A stretch of DNA of 22,556 nt from an uncultured Collinsella sp. (GCA_902475825.1 CABSBA010000005.1:1-22556), one strand, 5' to 3'. Shown: positions 7,446-15,557, counted from the first letter of the stretch. Numbers and translations are program-made. Notes: generated from the letters alone by a model not told the origin.

Positions 7446-9887
7446 GTGAACGCCTTTGACCGCTACGCCCCGTTTATCCAAGACTTCATCTACTCCCACG
7501 ATTGGGAGAGTCTGCGCTCTATCCAGGTTGCAGCGGCAGACGCCATCTTTAACACGCAAGATAATGTGCTCCTGACGGCATCCACGGCTTCCGGCAAAAC
7601 CGAGGCAGCCTTCTTTCCCATCCTGACCGAGTTTTGGGAGAACCCGCCCGCAAGCGTGGGCGCCCTCTACATCGGCCCCCTCAAGGCGCTCATCAATGAT
7701 CAGTTCGTCCGTCTCAACGACCTCTGCGAAGAGGCCGATATCCCTGTCTGGCACTGGCATGGCGATGTCTCGCAGTCGCACAAGGCTAAGCTCATCAAAA
7801 AACCGAGCGGCATCTTGCAGATTACGCCCGAGTCGCTCGAAGCGCTCTTAATCCATAAGCACATGGCGATCCCGCGCATGTTTTGCGACCTGCGCTATGT
7901 GGTCATCGACGAGGTCCATTCGCTCATGCGCGGCGACCGCGGCGGGCAGACGCTCTGCCTTATCGAGCGGCTCTCGCGCATGGCTGGTGTGCAGCCCCGT
8001 CGCATTGGCCTTTCCGCTACCATCGGCGACCCCGAGCGCACGGGCGCTTTTCTCTCACAGGGAACGGGGCGCAACTGCGTTATCCCCCGCTTTGAGGAAC
8101 CGCGCCGCGTGTGGCGCATCTCCATGGAGCACTTCTACAACTCGGGTCCCCAGGCACAGCAGCGGGGATTCGAGAGCACGGGTCCTCAAGAGGCCGAAGT
8201 GCTTGCGTGCGAGCGCATCGAGGCGGCATCCGCGGCACTGCCCGCCGACGCCCAAGACATGCGTCACAGCGGACAGCTCACACAAGAGGAGCGCCGTCAA
8301 CGTCGTGAGCGGGCACGGGGCAAGGCCGCTCCCAAGGACCGCCAAACTTCCTCGGCCCCCGAGGGCGAAGTCGACATCCCACGAGCGACCGAGCAGGCGC
8401 TTCTCAACCCCACCGACACCGCGCCCGAAAACGCCGACCCCGGCATGGGCTATATCTTCGAACACACCCGCGGGCGCAAGTGCCTGGTCTTTGCCAACTC
8501 GCGCGAGGAGGCAGAGGCCGTGTGCTCCATGCTGCGCAGCTACTGCGAGAGCCAGCACGAGCCCGACCGCTTTCTCATCCACCACGGCAATCTTTCGGCA
8601 TCGCTGCGTGAGACGGCAGAAGAGCTCATGCGCGACGAGGAGCAGGCACAGACGACCGTCACCACCTCTACGCTGGAACTCGGTATCGATATCGGCCGTC
8701 TGGAGCGTGCGTTTCAGATCGACGCGCCGTTTACCGTCAGCTCCTTTTTGCAGCGAATGGGCCGCACGGGGCGCCGCGATCTTCCGCCCGAGATGTGGTT
8801 TGTCATGCGCGAGGAAGAGCCCGAGCCGCGCACGATGATGCCCGAGACCATTCCGTGGAAGCTCTTGCAGGGCATCGCGCTCGTACAACTCTATCGCGAG
8901 GAAAAGTGGGTCGAGCCGCCCGAGCTCGATCGACTCCCCTACAGCCTGCTCTACCACCAGACTATGTCGACGCTTGTCAGCACCGGAGAGCTCACGCCGG
9001 CAGAGCTTGCCCAGCGTGTGCTCACGCTCAGCTATTTTCATCGCATCTCGGCCGATGACTATCGCGTGTTGCTGCGTCACCTCATTAAGATCGACCATAT
9101 CCAAGTCACCGAGGGCGGCGGACTCATCGTGGGTCTCGCGGGCGAGCGCATCATTAACAACTTTAAGTTCTACGCCGTGTTCCAGGAGAACGAGGAGTTT
9201 ACCGTTCGCAGCGAATCGGCCGAGCTAGGCACGATTGTCAACCCGCCACCACCTGGCGAGCGCATCGCCATCGCGGGCCATTGCTGGATCGTCGAGGAAG
9301 TGGACTGGAAGCGTCACACCGTCTTTGCCACGCAGGTCAAGGGCCGAGTGCCGGCCTACTTTGGCGACTGCCCCGGAGACATTAACACGCATGTGCTCGA
9401 GCGCATGCGCAAGGCGCTCAACGAGCACGCGGCGTATCCGTACCTTATGGGTAACGCGCGGGCCCGTCTGGCGCAGGCTCGCCATACGGCCGAGATTTCG
9501 GGTGCGGGGACCAAGCCGCTCATTAACCTGGGCGGCGACACCTGGGTGCTCTTCCCCTGGCTGGGCAGCTACGCCTTTTTGGCACTCGAGCGCATGCTCA
9601 AGATTAAATGTGCCGCGGAGCTGGGCCTTCGCGGACTCGACCCGTCGCGCCCGTACTTTATGCAATTTAAGATGAAGGCCGACGAAGAGACGTTCTTTGA
9701 GGTGCTCGCCGCCGAGGCCGAGAAGGACTTCGATCCCATCGAACTCGTCTATCCCGGCGAGGTGCCTTACTTTGATCGTTACGATGAGTTCGTTCCCGAA
9801 GAGCTCGTGCGCAAGGGCTTTGCCGAAGGCGTGCTCGACATCGAGGGCATGAAGCAGCGCGTCCGCAGCTGGCGCGACCACACATAA
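7446..9887 (+). CDS. Lhr/BrxHI-like SF2 DEAD/DEAH helicase
   Basis: An 813-residue helicase. RecA1 carries TASTASGKT (44-52), DEVH (155-158) and SAT (190-192). RecA2 carries CLVFANSREEAE (about 346), TTSTLELGIDIG (407-417) and QRMGRTGRR (436-444). The C-terminal half resembles the Lhr winged-helix and beta region (VDWKRHTVFATQVKGR and nearby). A charged insert of about 100 residues (about 233-330) separates the two RecA domains. GTG 7446 is the start: GAGAGGAGG at 7432-7440 is its ribosome site, so the in-frame TTG at 7431 is too far upstream. It is co-oriented with the BrxD-like ATPase, 116 bp downstream, in an arrangement like brxD-brxHI. Likely role: ATP-driven unwinding or translocation on nucleic acid, in defence or repair. 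Confidence 0.92.
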   Translation: MNAFDRYAPFIQDFIYSHDWESLRSIQVAAADAIFNTQDNVLLTASTASGKTEAAFFPILTEFWENPPASVGALYIGPLKALINDQFVRLNDLCEEADIPVWHWHGDVSQSHKAKLIKKPSGILQITPESLEALLIHKHMAIPRMFCDLRYVVIDEVHSLMRGDRGGQTLCLIERLSRMAGVQPRRIGLSATIGDPERTGAFLSQGTGRNCVIPRFEEPRRVWRISMEHFYNSGPQAQQRGFESTGPQEAEVLACERIEAASAALPADAQDMRHSGQLTQEERRQRRERARGKAAPKDRQTSSAPEGEVDIPRATEQALLNPTDTAPENADPGMGYIFEHTRGRKCLVFANSREEAEAVCSMLRSYCESQHEPDRFLIHHGNLSASLRETAEELMRDEEQAQTTVTTSTLELGIDIGRLERAFQIDAPFTVSSFLQRMGRTGRRDLPPEMWFVMREEEPEPRTMMPETIPWKLLQGIALVQLYREEKWVEPPELDRLPYSLLYHQTMSTLVSTGELTPAELAQRVLTLSYFHRISADDYRVLLRHLIKIDHIQVTEGGGLIVGLAGERIINNFKFYAVFQENEEFTVRSESAELGTIVNPPPPGERIAIAGHCWIVEEVDWKRHTVFATQVKGRVPAYFGDCPGDINTHVLERMRKALNEHAAYPYLMGNARARLAQARHTAEISGAGTKPLINLGGDTWVLFPWLGSYAFLALERMLKIKCAAELGLRGLDPSRPYFMQFKMKADEETFFEVLAAEAEKDFDPIELVYPGEVPYFDRYDEFVPEELVRKGFAEGVLDIEGMKQRVRSWRDHT

Positions 9888-9914
9888 AACCAGTCTTTTT
9901 TGGGACGAGGAGAC

Positions 9915-10793
9915 TTACTTGTCGTGAAGGACGGTACCGAGGAAGTCGGCGTCGAAGGGCACGGCTTCGGCAAAGGCGTAGTTGCCGTCGCTGGCGATGA
10001 GCAGGTAGTTCTCCTCGCCGCCAAACTCTGTATCGCCACATGGGACCACCCAGGCGTGAGCGAATACCTCGAGTGCCGTGGCAGCGCAATCGCGCAGGAA
10101 CGTCACGTCGCTCCCCCTGTTCGCACTCACGATATTGGCAACATAGATGCCCCCGGGATTCAGGCTGCCCCGCACTAAACGCAACGCCTCAACCGTCGCC
10201 AGCTCGCGTACGGGCTCGGCACCGCCAAAGCAATCGCTCACGACCACGTCGTAGCGACGATGGCCCACGCTCGTCACACCCAAATACGAGCGAGCCTCAG
10301 CGGTTATCACCCGCAGGCGATCGCCCGCCGCGCGCTCCAGCTCGTCTAGGTAGAACCAGCGGCGCGCCAGGCGCGTAACCTCGGCATCGTACTCAATGAC
10401 GTCCATGCGCAAGCTCTCGTGCGACATCAGCGCGAACTTGGGATAGGCAAACCCACCGCCACCCAGCATAAGCATACGGTCGATGCCGTGACCATAAGCG
10501 TCGCGCATCGCATCCTCGGACTCAAACACGTCGTCAAACGCACGATAGTACGCAAAGACGGGCTCTGCCCAACGCTCGCCAACGTAACTTGCGCTTTGGT
10601 AGACGCCGCCTTGCACCAACACGCGAATCTCATCGCCGCCCTCATCGTGCACGCGTTTCACACGCGCCAACCCATTGCGGGTTCGCGCAACCTGCAGACA
10701 GGCAGCACGAACAGCGACGGCGGCCGCACCAAGCGCCGCGGCTCCCAGAGCAACGCCGGCAACGACGCCGGCAGAAACACTCGGCTTGTTCAT
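9915..10793 (-). CDS. Membrane-anchored spermidine-synthase-like protein
   Basis: A 292-residue protein. Residues about 8-30 form an Ala/Val/Gly-rich hydrophobic helix, probably a membrane anchor. The rest is a Rossmann methyltransferase-like fold of the spermidine synthase type: LMLGGGGFAYPKF (nucleotide-binding glycine loop), DVIEYD (acidic ribose-binding end of strand 2) and YDVVVSDCFGG (strand 4). Spermidine synthases use decarboxylated SAM and putrescine, but many bacterial relatives are only SpeE-like and their substrate is unknown, so no gene name is given. The ATG directly abuts the elp3 stop (TAGATG), with AAGGAG inside the elp3 end, so the two are coupled. Confidence 0.8.
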   Translation of the reverse strand: MNKPSVSAGVVAGVALGAAALGAAAVAVRAACLQVARTRNGLARVKRVHDEGGDEIRVLVQGGVYQSASYVGERWAEPVFAYYRAFDDVFESEDAMRDAYGHGIDRMLMLGGGGFAYPKFALMSHESLRMDVIEYDAEVTRLARRWFYLDELERAAGDRLRVITAEARSYLGVTSVGHRRYDVVVSDCFGGAEPVRELATVEALRLVRGSLNPGGIYVANIVSANRGSDVTFLRDCAATALEVFAHAWVVPCGDTEFGGEENYLLIASDGNYAFAEAVPFDADFLGTVLHDK

Positions 10794-12701
10794 CTAGAGC
10801 TCCTTTTGCAGATAAAGGCCATGGTCATAAAATCCAAGATGGCGATAGTACTCGCGCGTACCGATCGCGCTAATCACGTTGATGCGCGCATAACCCGCAT
10901 CCCGGGCAATCTCGCACGCACGCTCAACGAGCAAACGCCCCAACCCGTGATGCTGCGCCGCCTGGCCTTGATCCCCCACGCGCGCCGCCATGCCATACAC
11001 GTGCACCTCGCGAATCATCGCCTCGTCCGGCGTCGTCGGCAACTCATCCGCATGCGCGGCAACAAACGAATGGTCGGGCAGCGACAACCGCAAAAAGCCC
11101 ACGATTTTGCCCTGCGGCGTCATCCACTGCAAAAAACGCTCGCGCGTCACCGGCGTCTCGTACGCCACTTCCTCGTCAAGGGTCAGCTCATGCAAGTCGG
11201 CACCCGCCGTGCTGATCTCGCGATAGCGAATCTCGCGCACCGTCGCACCGTCACCCCGAGCAGCTAGGCGGTTCTCAACGAGCTGACGCAGGTTAGGCTT
11301 CTTGTTGCCCACCATGATGTCATCGGAGCTAAAATCGCGGATCATGCGGCTGATACGGCAGAACGCCGGCGTCACCACGATGTCGTCGGCCAGCACGTCG
11401 AGCAGCTCTTCCTCGGTATAGGGACGCCACTCGCCGCGCTCGTAACAGCCCACCAGACGCGAGCCCTCGATGAGCGCGCACGGGTAAACCTTGACCTCGT
11501 CGGGCATAAAGGCCCCTTCGGTCATAAAGCGCTCGTAGTCGCGCTTGTCCCCCTCGGGCGTGGCGCCCAGCAAGTTGAGCATAAAATGCGCATGGATCTT
11601 AAAGCCAAACAGGCGCGCAAGCGAAAACGCCCGCTCGATCTGAGCCACCGAAATGCGACGCTCGTTGATATCGAGCAGGTGCTGGTCAAGGCTCTGAATA
11701 CCCATCTGAATCTTGGTGCAGCCCAGGCGGCGGATGAGTGTGAGGGCCTGCGGCGTTACTGCATCGGGGCGCGTCTCGATAACGAGCCCCACCACACGAT
11801 GCTTCGCCGTCTCGTTGATACGCTGCTGGCGCTCGAGCTCTTCCATCGTTGTCGTTTGCCACTCGGCAACCTCGCCCCACGGCGTACCAGGGCCGTACAG
11901 ACGACGCACCGCGCGGTTATAGCCACCCACGACAGCATCCACACGCCCCTGCTCGTCGGCAACGCCGGCAGCAAGCTCAGCCTCGTCTGTCGCAATGCCG
12001 GCGGCCCGATAGCGCTCGCGGCGCTCTACTACCACCGGCGGCAGGGCATCGGCGGGAGCGTCATCGAGCAGGCGCCCCGCCTCGGCACGGCTGATGCCCG
12101 GACGCGCCAACATGGGGTTTGCCGCCACGCCGGCGACGGCATCGTCATTGAGCGCACGGAAAAGCTCCGACATAAACCATGTCTGGTACCCTTGCGAATA
12201 GTCGCTCCAGGTGCCACCGAGCACGATGAGCTCTATCTTGTCGGTCGCATGCCCCATCTGCGAAAGCGCGGTCAGACGAGCGCTCACCTGCAGATACGGG
12301 TCAAAGCAATTTTGCTCTGCACGGGCACACGCCGGCTCAGCGTGCAGATAGCTTTTGGGCATGCGCAGATCGTTGGGGCAAAACAGACAATCGCCCGAGC
12401 ACGGCCACGGCTTGGTGATGACGGTAATGGTCGCCACGCCCGAAGCCGTTCGGCGCGGCTTCATACGCAGCGCCTGCAGCAGTTGACGTTCCAGATCGGA
12501 ATCGACATTCCACGCAGCCCACCGAGCCGGCTCCTCGCGTTTAACCCGCTGGTAGAACGGCAGCAGACGGCGCTTGGCCAAATCGCGTTTGTCGGCGCCC
12601 TCACGGCGCGCCTCGGCATGTATCAATTTGACGAGCGCTTTGTCGTCCACGGTCTCGCCGCGACGCAGAGCCTCGAGTATGTTCAAGATAATCTGTTCCA
12701 T
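10794..12701 (-). CDS. elp3: Elp3-type radical SAM / acetyltransferase tRNA wobble-uridine enzyme
   Basis: A 635-residue Elongator-3 homologue of normal length. The radical SAM domain has the Fe-S cluster cysteines C101, C105 and C108 (PWPCSGDCLFCPND), followed by family-typical blocks (ELIVLGGTWSDY, QMGIQSLDQ, KIHAHFMLNLLGATPEGD). The C-terminal GNAT acetyltransferase domain (about 480-635) ends with QHHGLGRLLVE and ISAIGTREYYRHLGF. Elp3 installs the carboxymethyl group at C5 of wobble U34 in tRNA, using SAM and acetyl-CoA. It is the first gene of a two-gene minus-strand unit with the SpeE-like gene. A TACAAT box lies only 6 nt before the start, suggesting a leaderless transcript. A Trm9-like methyltransferase lies about 2 kb away. 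Confidence 0.95.
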   Translation of the reverse strand: MEQIILNILEALRRGETVDDKALVKLIHAEARREGADKRDLAKRRLLPFYQRVKREEPARWAAWNVDSDLERQLLQALRMKPRRTASGVATITVITKPWPCSGDCLFCPNDLRMPKSYLHAEPACARAEQNCFDPYLQVSARLTALSQMGHATDKIELIVLGGTWSDYSQGYQTWFMSELFRALNDDAVAGVAANPMLARPGISRAEAGRLLDDAPADALPPVVVERRERYRAAGIATDEAELAAGVADEQGRVDAVVGGYNRAVRRLYGPGTPWGEVAEWQTTTMEELERQQRINETAKHRVVGLVIETRPDAVTPQALTLIRRLGCTKIQMGIQSLDQHLLDINERRISVAQIERAFSLARLFGFKIHAHFMLNLLGATPEGDKRDYERFMTEGAFMPDEVKVYPCALIEGSRLVGCYERGEWRPYTEEELLDVLADDIVVTPAFCRISRMIRDFSSDDIMVGNKKPNLRQLVENRLAARGDGATVREIRYREISTAGADLHELTLDEEVAYETPVTRERFLQWMTPQGKIVGFLRLSLPDHSFVAAHADELPTTPDEAMIREVHVYGMAARVGDQGQAAQHHGLGRLLVERACEIARDAGYARINVISAIGTREYYRHLGFYDHGLYLQKEL

Positions 12702-12707
12702 GTCCCC

Positions 12708-12713
12708 ATTGTA
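12708..12713 (-). promoter_or_regulatory. TACAAT -10 box of elp3, probably leaderless
   Basis: On the minus strand TACAAT ends 6 nt before the ATG at 12701, so transcription would begin at or next to the start codon. The only ribosome-site candidate upstream is a weak GGGGA. No good -35 is visible, because that area is occupied by the terminator hairpin of the upstream gene. Confidence 0.4.
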
Positions 12714-12721
12714 AAGGCAAA

Positions 12722-12751
12722 GGCGCCGAAGCCCGTCACGGCTCCGGCGCC
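12722..12751 (-). terminator. Intrinsic terminator of the XRE/DUF4097 operon
   Basis: GGCGCCG (12722-12728) pairs with CGGCGCC (12745-12751), extended after one mismatch by AGCC/GGCT. On the minus strand the hairpin is followed by TTTGCCTTT, an imperfect T-tract. It lies about 50 bp after the DUF4097 stop and just before elp3. Confidence 0.7.
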
Positions 12752-12798
12752 TCCATCAAAGAGCATGCCTATATGTACCGATCTCCGAAAACCGCATG

Positions 12799-13698
12799 TC
12801 ACTCCGGATCAAACGACATGTCGCCCGAACCGACCTCAAAACGATACGTAGCAGACTTATCGCCGTTATCGAATTCAAGATTCAAAATGGTCTCGCCGTC
12901 GTAGCCAAGCGGAAGGAAATCGCTCTCGAAGTCGCCGCTGCCCAAGGTGAGGCTCGCCTTAAAGCCCGTCGAGTTCGGAACCGTCATCTCCACATCGCCC
13001 GAGCCCACATTCACGTCCATCGACTTCGCGGGGGCCTGGTAGAGCTCGAACGTCACATCGCCCGAACCGACCTCGGCATTCAGAGTGTCGGTCACGGTGC
13101 CCGTAAACGCGACGTCTCCCGAGTCCAACGTCAAATCAAAGTCGTGGCACGCAATGTCCGCGACCGTCAGGTCTCCCAACCCCACGTTTGCCGTAATGCC
13201 CATCATGTTATCGGCAAGCTCACGCGGCAGTTCAATGGTGACCTTACGGTCATGGGCGCGCTCGTCATCGCAGTCGAACTGGCTAATCTTGAGTGTAGAG
13301 CCCTCGATCTTGGCTAGATTATGAGTGGCGGCATCGGAAGCAGATGCCCCCTTTGCAACGTGCCCGCTTTCGATGACACGTACCGGTCCGTCAGAGACAC
13401 GTTTAACCTCGACCGTCCCCGACGTCACATCCAAGTCGAGCGATTGGAACGCGTCTTCGTCAAAGGTCGTACACGAAAGCTGCTGAGGCTGAGCGGAATA
13501 GTTACCGTCATCCAAAAGATCGCCCTCGTCCGCCACATCGTCCATACCAGACAGGCCGGATACAACATCGTCGAGATCCCACGGGCCATCAAAATGAATC
13601 AATGTCCGCGAAACGCCAAAGACAAGCCCAACAATGAGCACAAACGCTCCGATGCCAACACCCAGGCGTACCTTGGATTCATGCGAAAGCTTCATCAT
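12799..13698 (-). CDS. DUF4097 membrane-anchored beta-repeat protein
   Basis: A 299-residue protein with one N-terminal membrane helix (about 11-30) and an extracytoplasmic domain built from repeated short strands with the signature (G/D)SGD(V/F/M). Copies such as LDSGDV, VGSGDV, LGSGDF and VGSGDM recur about every 20 residues, typical of the DUF4097 beta-helix family. Function of the family is unknown; it is often encoded beside regulators and may act in envelope sensing. ATG 13698 overlaps the stop of the XRE gene in an ATGA, so they form one operon. A second in-frame Met follows immediately. A terminator follows at 12751-12722. Confidence 0.88.
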   Translation of the reverse strand: MMKLSHESKVRLGVGIGAFVLIVGLVFGVSRTLIHFDGPWDLDDVVSGLSGMDDVADEGDLLDDGNYSAQPQQLSCTTFDEDAFQSLDLDVTSGTVEVKRVSDGPVRVIESGHVAKGASASDAATHNLAKIEGSTLKISQFDCDDERAHDRKVTIELPRELADNMMGITANVGLGDLTVADIACHDFDLTLDSGDVAFTGTVTDTLNAEVGSGDVTFELYQAPAKSMDVNVGSGDVEMTVPNSTGFKASLTLGSGDFESDFLPLGYDGETILNLEFDNGDKSATYRFEVGSGDMSFDPE

Positions 13699-14417
13699 TC
13701 GTCACCCTCTTTGGCACATGGCTTAGCGGTGGTCGTGGTAGCCACGTCAGCATCAGGTTCCGCAGAAGCATCCTTCCCCTGGGCCTTGATCGCCACCGAC
13801 GCCGGACCAACCTGAATATCCCCGCGCGCCCAATCACCATCGAGCGCACGCGCCACCCAGTGATAGATGGGAATCGTAAAGAAGATCAGCGCGGCAAAGG
13901 GGCCGGCACCAAACAGGAACATCAGCAAAAAGAACAGCAGCCAGCACACGGCCCAATACGGGAACGACTGGAACGGGCCCTTCACCGGAGTCGAGCCAAC
14001 CGCGGTGCCACTCGTCGCCTGCGCCGTAGCGGCATTGGCGGCCTGCGCACTCCAGCTTGCCGCCTGCGCCGCCTTGGCCGCGGCATCACTTGCCTGCGTA
14101 GCTGCCTCCGTGGCGCGTGCCGCCGCCTCATGGGTGCGGGCGCGCTCCGCCGCCTCGGCCTCGCGCTGACGGGCGCGGTCCTCGTTCTCAAACTCGATAT
14201 CGTCCTCGATCTCATCGCTCGGATTGAGCAGCTCGTCCAGGCTCACGCCATAGAGTTTGGCGAGCGAGATCAGATTCTCGGTATCGGGCGAGCTCTCCGC
14301 GCGCTCCCATTTGCTGACCGCCTGGCGCGACAGTCCCAGCTTTCGTGCCAGCCCTTCTTGGCTAAAACCCTTGCTGCGGCGAAGGTCGGCGAGCCGCTGC
14401 GCAGTTTCTACATTCAT
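13695..14417 (-). CDS. XRE-family HTH regulator with two membrane helices
   Basis: A 240-residue protein. Residues 3-62 are a clear XRE/Cro-type HTH (LADLRRSKGFSQEGLARKL, then LSRQAVSKWERAESSPD). A charged Ala-rich helical linker (about 80-135) leads to two hydrophobic helices (about 152-170 and 172-190) and a short polar tail. This predicts a DNA-binding domain tethered to the membrane. The start at 14417 is fixed by AGGAGG (complement of 14422-14427) and by the HTH beginning at once; longer in-frame readings run into the promoter region. It is coupled to the DUF4097 gene and probably regulates its own operon in response to an envelope signal. Palindromes at 14540-14552 and 14554-14582 are candidate operators. 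Confidence 0.88.
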   Translation of the reverse strand: MNVETAQRLADLRRSKGFSQEGLARKLGLSRQAVSKWERAESSPDTENLISLAKLYGVSLDELLNPSDEIEDDIEFENEDRARQREAEAAERARTHEAAARATEAATQASDAAAKAAQAASWSAQAANAATAQATSGTAVGSTPVKGPFQSFPYWAVCWLLFFLLMFLFGAGPFAALIFFTIPIYHWVARALDGDWARGDIQVGPASVAIKAQGKDASAEPDADVATTTTAKPCAKEGDE

Positions 14418-14539
14418 GGTTCCTCCTATGTGATGCCAGCCGTGCCGCCGGACCGTTTTTGTTCTTAAGGCGCCTTGCACAGTTAAAAATCTATCCGCCA
14501 CCGCCAAAAGCATGCCACCTATTCTAGTGAGATTTTTGA

Positions 14540-14552
14540 CAACCGGCGGTTG
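14540..14552. promoter_or_regulatory. 13-bp perfect palindrome, candidate operator
   Basis: CAACCGGCGGTTG is a perfect odd palindrome centred on G14546, between the divergent XRE and Trm9-like genes. Size and symmetry fit a dimeric HTH regulator. It overlaps a consensus-like TTGACA (14536-14541) on the plus strand. Confidence 0.45.
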
Positions 14553-14553
14553 C

Positions 14554-14582
14554 GGACACACATGAGCTGCGGAAATGTGTCC
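14554..14582. promoter_or_regulatory. GGACACA/TGTGTCC inverted repeat, candidate operator
   Basis: GGACACA (14554-14560) and TGTGTCC (14576-14582) form a 7-bp perfect inverted repeat whose half-site centres are 22 bp apart, two helical turns. It lies in the divergent intergenic region between the XRE regulator and the methyltransferase. Confidence 0.45.
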
Positions 14583-14608
14583 AAACAAAGCAATGGCACC
14601 TAGCCCGG

Positions 14609-14638
14609 TTGTCCCCGTTGCGGCGTTAACGGTAGTAT
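14609..14638 (+). promoter_or_regulatory. Promoter of the Trm9-like methyltransferase gene
   Basis: TTGTCC (14609-14614) and TAGTAT (14633-14638) are separated by 18 bp, about 46 bp before the GTG start at 14685. Confidence 0.45.
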
Positions 14639-14684
14639 GGTCGTACTGTTTATTCCGCACCGCCAACGGAGGGAGTCCCGCGCC

Positions 14685-15557
14685 GTGAACCGCGATTTCG
14701 CCTCATCGCTCATCCAGCTCAACAACACGTTCTATCGCGAGCACTCCGCCTCCTTTTCCGATACGCGTCAGGCCCCATGGCCCGGCTGGGTGCGCACCAT
14801 GGACATCGCGCTCGAACAGCTCGACGTCGCCACGATCGAGCATCCCGTCCGCGTCTTCGATCTCGCCTGCGGCAATATGCGATTCGAGAACTTTGCCGCC
14901 GGCGGCGCACTTGCCGCCAAGGGCGTCGACGGCGCAAACCCCTCGGCGGATGCCAGCTGCCCGTTTGAGTTCTATGGTGTCGACTCGTGCCAAGACCTGG
15001 CCATCGATGCACGTGGTCACGCCCTGCGCATTCCCAACCTGCACTTCCAGGAACTCGATGTGCTCGACGCTCTCATGAAGCTCAACCCCGCCGAGACGCC
15101 CGACGTGCTTTTCGACGCCCCACTCGCCGACATCTCGGTCTGCTTTGGCTTTATGCACCACGTACCGTCATGCGAGTACCGCGTACGCGTGCTCGACGCC
15201 CTGGTGCGGCAGACGCGCCCAGGCGGCATCATCGCCATCAGCTTTTGGGAGTTCATGAACGACGAGCGCATGGCGCGCAAGGCCGTTCGAGCCGAGGCCC
15301 GCGCCGAGCTCACCCCGCCGTTTGAGGGTTACGATTCAGCGCAGTTTGAAGCCGGCGACCACCTCATCGGCTGGCAAAACGACCGCCACGCCTACCGTTA
15401 TTGCCATCACTTTGACGATCAGCAGATCACCGACCTGGTGCGCGGCGTCCGCACGTTCTACAAGAGCGGCGAGGTCCCCGTGCGCGAGCTTGAGCGCTTC
15501 CATGCCGACGGTCGCAGCGGCGAGCTCAACCGCTATGTGATCCTCAAGCGCCTGTAG
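14685..15557 (+). CDS. Trm9/ALKBH8-like SAM-dependent methyltransferase
   Basis: A 290-residue class I methyltransferase. The N-terminal LNNTFYREHSASFSDTRQ followed by PWPGW resembles the FSxTRxxPWP entry motif of Trm9/ALKBH8 methyltransferases. Motif I is VFDLACGN (about 57-64). CFGFMHHVPSCEYR followed by LDALVRQTRPGG matches their HHxxxxxxR and LRPGG region. Eukaryotic Trm9 esterifies 5-carboxymethyluridine at the tRNA wobble position, the product of Elp3, and elp3 is about 2 kb away. That substrate is inference here; a generic small-molecule methylase is the alternative. GTG 14685 follows GGAGGGAG (14668-14675). The in-frame ATG at 14637 lies in the -10 region and upstream of the ribosome site, so it was rejected. 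Confidence 0.85.
   Translation: MNRDFASSLIQLNNTFYREHSASFSDTRQAPWPGWVRTMDIALEQLDVATIEHPVRVFDLACGNMRFENFAAGGALAAKGVDGANPSADASCPFEFYGVDSCQDLAIDARGHALRIPNLHFQELDVLDALMKLNPAETPDVLFDAPLADISVCFGFMHHVPSCEYRVRVLDALVRQTRPGGIIAISFWEFMNDERMARKAVRAEARAELTPPFEGYDSAQFEAGDHLIGWQNDRHAYRYCHHFDDQQITDLVRGVRTFYKSGEVPVRELERFHADGRSGELNRYVILKRL

Noticed and set aside
9888..9914. T-run after the operon helicase as an intrinsic terminator
   Set aside because: Six T (9896-9901) are present but no stable hairpin precedes them on either strand.
10419..11267. Plus-strand open frame opposite the SpeE-like and elp3 genes
   Set aside because: Antisense to two well-supported genes; His/Arg-rich composition with no recognisable domain.
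11586..12851. Plus-strand open frame of 421 codons opposite elp3
   Set aside because: Fully explained as the complement of the conserved Elp3 frame; no ribosome site or family motif.
14536..14541. TTGACA as the -35 box of the methyltransferase promoter
   Set aside because: No acceptable -10 box lies 16-18 bp downstream; the TTGTCC/TAGTAT pair at 14609-14638 is better placed.
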